A stretch of 64,000 bases of DNA from Rhodobacteraceae bacterium 63075. GTDB lineage: Bacteria; Pseudomonadota; Alphaproteobacteria; Rhodobacterales; Rhodobacteraceae. Numbering within the stretch: the stretch's first letter is position 1; each line of letters opens with the position of its first letter. Below, in pieces: positions 58,838 to 64,000 of this stretch. A model generated the notes under the pieces. That model did not search any database. It saw only the letters and a list, made by a program, of their open reading frames with translations, and was not told the origin of the DNA. A program made the translations under genes and the position numbers. The stretch lies in the NCBI GenBank assembly GCA_003417655.1, contig QVMW01000008.1, forward strand, positions 62,001 through 126,000, written 5' to 3'.

Positions 58838-59728
58838 TTATGTTTGGTCGAGGCGGACGCCTTCCTGCTGGAGCCGGTCGCGCAGGACCTCGATCTCGAC
58901 GGTGAGATCGGCGCGGTTGTCGAGCAGGAGGTGCCGTGTCTTGGCATTGAAGCTGTCCTGCAAATCGCTCAGCAGGACGATGAAATCCTTCTTGGCCTCC
59001 TGCGAGCGGCTGCGGGTGTAGATATCGGCGAACTTGTCGGCGGCATCGCGCGCGCCCTTGAGGTAGACGCCCATGAACTTGCGCGCCGAGGTCAGATCGC
59101 GCGGGTCTTCCTCGACGGTGCGCAGAAGCTCGCGCGCCTGGGTCTGGAAGCGTGCGACACGCGAGGAGACCTGGCGGTCGCCGGCGCGGTGGGCGGCGTC
59201 GGACATGGCCTTGAGATGTTCCTCGGCCTGTTCGACGACGCGGGCGACGCGGTCGGTCTGGAATGTGTCGAGGTTCTCGTAGCCCTTGTTTCTCAGCGGG
59301 TCGGGGCCGAAGGAGAAGAGGTGCAGCCCCGCGCCGAGCACGGCGAAGATCGCGGCCTCGACCATGCCGAAGCCCGCAAGGCCCGCCACGCCAAGGCCTG
59401 CACCCATGAGCAGGCTGCCGAGGATCTTGCGGGGCAGAGCAGGGCGGCGCGCGACCTTGCGCGCGTCATAGGCCTCGTGGGCCAGAACGCCCTCGCGGGT
59501 GAGCCATGCGGCCAGCAGCAAGAGCGCCAGCGCGCCGAGCCAGAAGGCCATCTGCGCCGGCGCGCTGGTGAAGGCCTGCCAGATCATCGGCAGCGGCGCA
59601 AGGAAGAGGAAGTTGACCCGTCCGCCCGCGCGCGTGCGCTGTGCGCCGCGAAAATCGGCCCCCGAAAGATCGGCTTCGCCCTGCTGGTCGCCATCGGGGC
59701 TGTATTTGCCGCCATAGCGCTGCGCCAT
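58838..59728 (-). CDS. XpaC-like protein (5-bromo-4-chloroindolyl phosphate hydrolysis family)
   Basis: The protein has 296 aa. Two or three membrane helices (about 38-75 and 100-125) precede a soluble helical part (DTFQTDRVARVVEQAEEHLKAMSDAAHRAGDRQVSSRVARFQTQARELLRTVEEDPRDLTSARKFMGVYLKGA). It resembles Bacillus XpaC, which lies next to yaaN. The start is the ATG of MAQRYGGKYS; it overlaps the stop of the 27-aa gene (TGATG). Confidence 0.87.
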   Translation of the reverse strand: MAQRYGGKYSPDGDQQGEADLSGADFRGAQRTRAGGRVNFLFLAPLPMIWQAFTSAPAQMAFWLGALALLLLAAWLTREGVLAHEAYDARKVARRPALPRKILGSLLMGAGLGVAGLAGFGMVEAAIFAVLGAGLHLFSFGPDPLRNKGYENLDTFQTDRVARVVEQAEEHLKAMSDAAHRAGDRQVSSRVARFQTQARELLRTVEEDPRDLTSARKFMGVYLKGARDAADKFADIYTRSRSQEAKKDFIVLLSDLQDSFNAKTRHLLLDNRADLTVEIEVLRDRLQQEGVRLDQT

Positions 59729-59811
59729 CACGCGCCTCCCGTCAGCGAGACGTAGAGGACGAGCAGCACGAGCAGTGCGAAGGCGAGTTTTTGCAAGCCG
59801 GTATCGGTCAT
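59728..59811 (-). CDS. 27-aa membrane peptide of the TelA operon
   Basis: This very short gene starts at an ATG at 59811. It reads MTDTGLQKLAFALLVLLVLY and VSLTGGA, then TGA overlapping the XpaC start (TGATG). One hydrophobic helix of about 15 residues is present. The overlap with XpaC and the lack of another start for the operon support a real gene. It could be a membrane anchor or regulator of the complex. Confidence 0.65.
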   Translation of the reverse strand: MTDTGLQKLAFALLVLLVLYVSLTGGA

Positions 59812-59874
59812 GAATGCCCCAGTTGTCTGCTTTCAACTTATGCGCTGCGCCCGCGATGCGCTAGGGGGAAGTTT

Positions 59875-59966
59875 GCCCCGCGCGGCTCATTGCAAGGAGC
59901 TGCGCGGGGCGGGAGCGGCGGCGTTTTCTTTCGAAGAAAACGGATCGGAATTTTCGAAAAATTCCG
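59875..59966 (-). promoter_or_regulatory. three consecutive hairpins between TerC and the TelA operon
   Basis: Read on the plus strand: GCCCCGCGCGGCTC/GAGCTGCGCGGGGC (59875-59910, 14 bp with one G-U), then GTTTTCTT/AAGAAAAC (59923-59941), then CGGAATTTT/AAAATTCCG (59946-59966). Together they may end the TerC transcript or control the next operon. Confidence 0.55.
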
Positions 59967-59972
59967 ACGCGC

Positions 59973-60809
59973 TCAGCTGTGCGAGGGGCCGGCCTCCACG
60001 GTCTGCGCGGTGCGCTCGGCCTCGAGCTTGCGGCGGTAGCGCGTTTGCAGGATCTGCACGGCAAAGAGCACGACGACCGAGAAGTAGAAGGTCGATTTCG
60101 ACATCGGCACCACTTCGAAGCCGAAGAAATGCAGCGCGAGGCTGTCGTCGTGCATGGCATGGGCCGCCGCTTGCCCCGCCTCGCCGAGCAGGACGACCCC
60201 GACGATCAGCAGCACGAAGAGCCCGAGCACCTCGTAGGCGCGGTTGGCCTTGATGAAGTCGGTCACCCGGTCGGCCAGCAGCAGCATGGCAAGGCCCGAC
60301 AGCAGGATCGCGGCGGCGAGGATGACGAAGACCTCGGTGATCGCCAGCGCCGAGAGCACGGAATCAAAGGAGAAGACGAGGTTCATCATCACGATCAGCG
60401 CGATGACCTTGGCCGCCGATTTGCCGGCCTTGCCCTCGACATCGGTGCCGACATGTTCGATCGCCAGCAAGTGGCTGATTTCCTTGACGGCGGTGTAGAT
60501 GATGAAGATGCCACCGAAGATGAAGACGATGGTGGCGAAATTGACGCCGCCGGTGATGATCCCCTCCCAGTCCATGACGAAGAAGGGCTCGGCGAGGCTG
60601 TCGATGAGCTGGATCATCGTGAAAAGCAGCACGACGCGCAGGGCGACGGCGATGATGATCCCCCAGAAGCGCACGGCGCGCTGATGCGCCACCGGCGCGC
60701 GCTGGCTTTCGATGGAGATGTAGAGCAGGTTGTCGAAGCCCAGAACCGCTTGCAGGAAGCACAGCATGAGCAGGTCGGAGAAGTTCTCGAAGGTCAGAAG
60801 ATCGGACAT
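59973..60809 (-). CDS. TerC family membrane protein
   Basis: The protein has 278 aa with seven or more membrane helices. The TerC motif is seen as QAVLGFDNLLYISIESQR (about 22-39) and VMMNLVFSFDSVLSALAIT. TerC proteins export or insert metals and proteins at the membrane and occur with tellurite-resistance genes. The start is the ATG of MSDLLTFENF; an earlier in-frame ATG adds nine residues. It lies 161 bases upstream of the TelA operon on the same strand. Confidence 0.9.
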   Translation of the reverse strand: MSDLLTFENFSDLLMLCFLQAVLGFDNLLYISIESQRAPVAHQRAVRFWGIIIAVALRVVLLFTMIQLIDSLAEPFFVMDWEGIITGGVNFATIVFIFGGIFIIYTAVKEISHLLAIEHVGTDVEGKAGKSAAKVIALIVMMNLVFSFDSVLSALAITEVFVILAAAILLSGLAMLLLADRVTDFIKANRAYEVLGLFVLLIVGVVLLGEAGQAAAHAMHDDSLALHFFGFEVVPMSKSTFYFSVVVLFAVQILQTRYRRKLEAERTAQTVEAGPSHS

Positions 60810-61151
60810 TGTCTCACTCGTGAAGTTGCGTTTCACCGCTCTCTTAGAGTGAATCGGCGCTCAGTTGAACGGGTTTTGTGAAGGTGGGGGCTGTGGGGGG
60901 CGATGTTGGGATCACGAGCCGCGCATCGACGTGCCGCGGTGCGGCGATCCATCGGAAGTGCTAGCGCGATTTATCTCTGCAACTGCCGCGCGACGTTCAT
61001 CCTATGCGCCAAGACCAGCCCAATCGCCGTGCCGGGGGGCGGCACGTCGATGCGCGGCGGCGCTGCGCGCCTTGATTCCGCGCCGTGGAGGACGAACCCA
61101 CCGAGCCGCAAAATGCATTCCCGCATATCCCGTCCAGCCCGGAGCGCGGTC
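60810..61151. other. intergenic region with inverted repeat
   Basis: No gene is recognised. It contains the 141-bp unit with 20-bp perfect inverted ends (60918-61058) and the TerC promoter. Confidence 0.45.
60918..61058. repeat. 141-bp unit with 20-bp terminal inverted repeats
   Basis: GCCGCGCATCGACGTGCCGC (60918-60937) is the exact reverse complement of 61039-61058. The inner 101 bases have no open frame of note. No target duplication is visible. It could be a miniature transposable element, a large hairpin or an attenuator. Confidence 0.6.
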
Positions 61152-61946
61152 TCACCGCCTGCGGCGGGCCGGTTTTTGCCGGGTCTTGGGCGCGGGTGCC
61201 GCTTCGGGTGCCTCCAGCCCGAGCTGGTCGCGCATCACGCGCGGGCGCAGCTCCTGGACCTCGCCGGGTTGCAAAGTGCCGAGCTGGAAGGGGCCGTAGG
61301 AGACGCGGATCAGGCGGTTCACCGAGAAGCCGACGGCCTCCATCGCGCGGCGGATCTCGCGATTCTTGCCTTCGCGCAGGCCGATCGTGGCCCAGGCGTT
61401 CGCGCCTTGCTGGCGGTCGAGGGTGATCTCCATCGGCTGGAAATGCGCGCCGTCCACGGTGATCCCGGTGCGCAGGGGCTCGAAATCGGCCTCCGTGGGG
61501 CGGCCCTTGAGGCGCACGCGGTACTTGCGCAGCCAGCCCGTCGAGGGCAGCTCCAGCCTGCGCTTGATGCCGCCATCGTTGGTGAGCAGCAGGAGTCCTT
61601 CCGAATTGAGATCGAGCCGCCCGACGCTCATCACGCGGGGCAGCGTCTCGGGCAGCTTGTCGTAGATCGTCTCGCGGCCCTGCTCGTCGCGCGTCGTCGT
61701 AACGAGGCCCGCCGGCTTGTGATAGAGCCAGAGGCGGGGCGGCTCGGGCGCGGCGAGCGCCTTGCCGCTGACCACAATCTTGTCGCGGCCGGTCACGTTG
61801 AGCGCGGGGGAGGTGATGGTCTTGCCGTTGACGGAGACCTTCCCGGCCTCGATCAGCCGCTCGGCCTCGCGGCGCGAGGCGCGGCCGGCGCGGGCGATGA
61901 CCTTGGCGATGCGCTCGCCGGGCGGGGTGGGGCTCTTGTCGTTCAT
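61152..61946 (-). CDS. rluB: RluB-type 23S rRNA pseudouridine synthase
   Basis: The protein has 264 aa. An S4 domain (about 8-55, ERIAKVIARAGRASRREAERLIEAGKVSVNGKTI) precedes the catalytic domain. Its Asp is in VGRLDLNSEGLLLLTND (about 104-120), and GKNREIRRAMEAVGFSVNRLIRVSYGPF is the other signature. RluB makes pseudouridine 2605 in helix 89/92 of 23S rRNA. The C-terminal tail is Ala/Pro/Lys-rich. It is divergent from tadA. Confidence 0.93.
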   Translation of the reverse strand: MNDKSPTPPGERIAKVIARAGRASRREAERLIEAGKVSVNGKTITSPALNVTGRDKIVVSGKALAAPEPPRLWLYHKPAGLVTTTRDEQGRETIYDKLPETLPRVMSVGRLDLNSEGLLLLTNDGGIKRRLELPSTGWLRKYRVRLKGRPTEADFEPLRTGITVDGAHFQPMEITLDRQQGANAWATIGLREGKNREIRRAMEAVGFSVNRLIRVSYGPFQLGTLQPGEVQELRPRVMRDQLGLEAPEAAPAPKTRQKPARRRR

Positions 61947-62007
61947 GGCGCGGGCTTAGACCATTCGGCCCCCTTGCGAAAGGGCGCAGATCGGGGCAGG
62001 AGAGAGC

Positions 62008-62454
62008 ATGGGGTTCGACACGCATATGGACGTGGCGCTCGAAGAGGCGCGGGCGGCGGGCGCGCGCGGGGAGGTCCCCGTGGGCGCGGCGCTGGTTCTG
62101 GACGGCGCCGTGGTGGCGCGCGCGGGCAACCGCTGCCGCGAGCTCGCCGACGCGACCGCCCATGCCGAGATGCTGGTGATCCGCGCGGCCTCGCGGGCGC
62201 TGGGCCGCGAGCGGCTGGACGGTGCGGCGCTCTATGTCACGCTGGAGCCCTGCCCGATGTGCGCCGCGGCGATCTCGGCGGCGCGGGTGGCGCGGCTTTA
62301 TTATGGCGCGGCGGACCCCAAGAGCGGCGGCGTGGCGCAGGGGCCGCGCATCTTCGACCATCCGCAATGCCACCATGTCCCGGAGGTCTATGACGGGGTG
62401 GGGGCCAGCGCGGCGGCGGCGCTTCTGGAGGAGTTTTTCGCCGCGAAAAGATGA
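62008..62454 (+). CDS. tadA: tRNA adenosine deaminase TadA
   Basis: The protein has 148 aa. HAEMLVI (His about 52, Glu about 54) and PCPMCAAAI (Cys about 83 and 86) form the zinc-bound deaminase site. It deaminates A34 to inosine in tRNA-Arg(ACG). The length and lack of an extra domain fit TadA. The ATG follows AGGAGAGAGC. It is divergent from rluB. Confidence 0.94.
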   Translation: MGFDTHMDVALEEARAAGARGEVPVGAALVLDGAVVARAGNRCRELADATAHAEMLVIRAASRALGRERLDGAALYVTLEPCPMCAAAISAARVARLYYGAADPKSGGVAQGPRIFDHPQCHHVPEVYDGVGASAAAALLEEFFAAKR

Positions 62455-62779
62455 GTTTCGAATTTCGCTGCGCGAAATCCGACCGATGCGGGGGGAGCGC
62501 TGCTCCCCCCGCACCCCGCAGTATAGGTGGGGGGGACGCTGTCCCCCCCACACCCCCCCTGGGATATTTCCGGCAAGAAAAAGGCGGCTTGGGCGCTGCT
62601 TGCGAGGGAGAATTCGGTATCCGCTCCATGCGCTTTGCGTGCAGCACCGGTTGCGCGCGCTCACAACCTTTGCGAGAATATCGCGTGATGCAAGGTGGCG
62701 CGTTTGTTCATACAGGTGGCAAACGGTCTCTGGTGACTTGCTGGAGGGACGTGTGCCTCCACTGTATTTCGAGGGTGTT
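62455..62779. other. intergenic region with palindromic repeats
   Basis: No gene is found. It starts with copy 2 of the REP-like repeat and is followed by about 190 bases of lower GC that precede the first orphan membrane gene. Confidence 0.5.
62466..62584. repeat. REP-like palindromic intergenic repeat, copy 2
   Basis: The unit begins TGCGCGAAATCCGAC, then two perfect 11-bp hairpins: GCGGGGGGAGC-GCT-GCTCCCCCCGC (62488-62512) and GTGGGGGGGAC-GCT-GTCCCCCCCAC (62527-62551), and the tail CCTGGGATATTTCCGGCAAG plus AAAAAGG. It matches copy 1 at 39737-39818, which has only one hairpin. Confidence 0.8.
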
Positions 62780-63112
62780 ATGATAGATAGAATCGTAGGT
62801 TTGGTTCTGGGCGTCGCGTTTCTTGTCGGCGGTTGGGTGTGGGTTATAAATTCTATTGTGAATGACACGGTCCCGTCAGGTAGGGCTGAATTTTTTGCCT
62901 ACAGTACCGCGATATTGGGTCCCATCTGGTTCGCAGTAGTCTTGTTCGGAATCGTGCAAAGTAGGTGCAGACGCAAATCGGAAATGGGATGGCGGCGCCA
63001 GCGCGAAGCGGAGAAAAAGAGGCGCGAGTCCCTGTCTGGCGAAGAGAAGCAGCGCGCGCGTGAGGCCGAGAAAGAGGCGTGGCAGCGGCGCAGGGAAGAG
63101 GCATTGAAGTGA
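62780..63112 (+). CDS. orphan membrane protein with charged coiled tail
   Basis: The protein has 110 aa. Two membrane helices (about 5-25 and 40-62) are followed by a strongly charged helix (RRQREAEKKRRESLSGEEKQRAREAEKEAWQRRREEALK), likely a coiled coil on the cytoplasmic side. I recognise no family. The base composition is less GC-rich than the core. It is the first of a short series of orphans to the window edge. Confidence 0.65.
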   Translation: MIDRIVGLVLGVAFLVGGWVWVINSIVNDTVPSGRAEFFAYSTAILGPIWFAVVLFGIVQSRCRRKSEMGWRRQREAEKKRRESLSGEEKQRAREAEKEAWQRRREEALK

Positions 63113-63167
63113 ATGCCTGCAATCGCGATTTTTCAACTCAACAAGATGAAAAACGGGGAGGCAATTC

Positions 63168-63245
63168 GTGGTTGGATTAGACGATGTACGCGGCGCGGCA
63201 CGGGCATCAAAGTTCTCGGGGTTGATCGGAACGCGCCATGAATAA
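63168..63245 (+). CDS. possible 25-aa coupled micro-ORF
   Basis: A GTG start is preceded by GGGGAGG six bases upstream, a strong ribosome site. The 25 codons (MVGLDDVRGAARASKFSGLI and GTRHE) end with TAA overlapping the next gene's ATG (ATGAATAA). The peptide has no known match by eye. It could be a leader for translational coupling, since the next gene has no good ribosome site of its own. Confidence 0.35.
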   Translation: MVGLDDVRGAARASKFSGLIGTRHE

Positions 63246-63552
63246 GTACGGTTTCGGTGTCTTCATTGCTGCATTCGGGGCGCTGGTTGTCGCTGCGATG
63301 ATGGGGCTGAAATATTCGCAAGCCACAGTGTTGTTCGGCCTGATCGCCGCGATATCTGCGCCGGTCGTCATTCACAGGGTTCCGGACAGGACCTGGTCGA
63401 TCATCATGCTCGTCGCTTTGGCGGCTTTTGCCAGCCACCCGCTCAAGAAGCTCTTCCAGATCGAAGGTTTCGCAGGCGAAATCCCCGTGACGCTCGCCTA
63501 TTGCGGAATTCTCTGGGTCATCGGTTTCGGATGGAAGCGGAGCTGGCAGTAG
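63238..63552 (+). CDS. orphan three-helix membrane protein
   Basis: The protein has 104 aa. It has hydrophobic helices at about 5-24, 30-48, 53-67 and 83-99, with little loop. It carries HRVPDRTW and SHPLKKLF loops. No family is recognised. It overlaps the micro-ORF upstream and lies in the accessory right end. Confidence 0.6.
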   Translation: MNKYGFGVFIAAFGALVVAAMMGLKYSQATVLFGLIAAISAPVVIHRVPDRTWSIIMLVALAAFASHPLKKLFQIEGFAGEIPVTLAYCGILWVIGFGWKRSWQ

Positions 63553-63745
63553 GTGCGCTGTCGAAGCCCCGGCGTTTCGGTCGGTGAGACGCGCGGAGCG
63601 CTGCTGTCGTGCGCCGTCATCACTCGCGCCTTGCGGGTGCCTTCGGGAAATCGAAGTTTGAACGGCGCGGGCATCGTGGATAGCTTTATCCAAAGCCGAT
63701 CATGAACCGTGCGGGATGCACTTTGAGACGGGGGCGAGAGGCAGC

Positions 63746-64000
63746 ATGTTCTACGAAGTTCTGCATGAATACCGCTGGAAGAGTTTATGGGCCTTCCTAC
63801 TTTGGCTCGTTATTCTGTTTCTCGTCATTTATCACTTCTACACTGGTGCTGTTCCGAGGCTTACCGTGCCGGGGGGGATCGCCATGCTCATCGTGATGCC
63901 GCCTTGGTGGCTAATAAAACTTTGGCGCATAGCGCGAGATCGAGAAAAAGAGATCGATGCGGCCTGGGATATCGAGGAAAAGAAGAACAAGTGGCCCAGA
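63746..64000 (+). CDS. orphan membrane protein, truncated by the window edge
   Basis: The ATG at 63746 follows GAGAGG. The 85 codons visible have two membrane helices (about 14-36 and 44-60), then RIARDREKEIDAAWDIEEKKNKWPR, a charged tail. The layout resembles the protein at 62780 (two helices and a charged tail), so they may be distant paralogues. The frame is open to the edge. Confidence 0.6.
   Translation, partial: MFYEVLHEYRWKSLWAFLLWLVILFLVIYHFYTGAVPRLTVPGGIAMLIVMPPWWLIKLWRIARDREKEIDAAWDIEEKKNKWPR

Noticed and set aside
57086..59755. 889-codon plus-strand frame across TelA and XpaC
   Set aside because: It crosses two clear minus-strand genes; composition typical of antisense frames.
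60997..62868. 623-codon minus-strand frame across rluB and tadA
   Set aside because: It runs through the REP repeat and two real genes; no domain.

Overview
The window is a GC-rich chromosomal segment of a Rhodobacterales (Roseobacter-group) alphaproteobacterium. This is inferred from recognisable gene families and their order: lipB, sdaA, rpiA-gor-hflK-hflC-DUF2065-degP, glnE, a DUF6778 lipoprotein, CarD, FdxA, an Irr-box-controlled mbfA and two DUF2927 proteins. Most of it is ordinary core genome with dense, often overlapping genes. There is no rRNA, CRISPR array or intact IS. One tRNA, tRNA-Leu(GAG), is present.

Layout: 0.1-2.8 kb holds a cytochrome c, LipB, a LytTR membrane regulator and a DUF2306-like membrane protein. 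At 2.9-5.0 kb a roughly 2-kb AT-richer island sits at tRNA-Leu(GAG), bounded by a perfect 59-bp duplication of the tRNA 3' end. It carries a wrecked tyrosine integrase and three small orphan genes. 5.1-14.5 kb holds an acyl-CoA dehydrogenase, a very acidic 740-aa conserved protein, thiamine pyrophosphokinase, a DMT exporter, serine dehydratase, RpiA and glutathione reductase. 14.6-18.5 kb is an envelope quality-control operon (HflK, HflC, DUF2065, DegP). 18.6-34.4 kb has RDD, DUF2852 and YbaK proteins, GlnE, a lipoprotein, an RlmI-like methyltransferase followed by a PIN protein, an M48 protease, a P450, a maleate isomerase-like enzyme, a VWA-DedA operon, a DUF2927 lipoprotein, a lipid A-type acyltransferase and a second DMT exporter. 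34.5-43.7 kb has an orphan FliG-like protein, PurB, BioY, CarD, FdxA, a SUV3-like helicase with an S4 protein, and a TPR protein. 43.8-52 kb has an SCP2 protein, a hydrolase, an M3 oligopeptidase, a foreign-looking HNH nuclease that appears to start at CTG, and several exported proteins.

The most interesting block is 52.6-60.8 kb. First comes mbfA (ferritin-like iron exporter) behind a perfect Irr/ICE palindrome and divergent from a TetR gene. Next is a tightly packed minus-strand operon encoding a 27-aa membrane peptide, XpaC, TelA, a DUF2927 protein, an SPFH-GYF protein, a zinc-ribbon membrane protein and a nitroreductase, with a TerC protein just upstream. It joins partners that in Bacillus occur as two separate pairs (xpaC-yaaN and ydjG-ydjI) and looks like an uncharacterised membrane-stress or toxic-anion module. 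The right end (62.5-64 kb) is accessory, with a REP-like palindromic repeat and a series of small orphan membrane proteins running off the edge.
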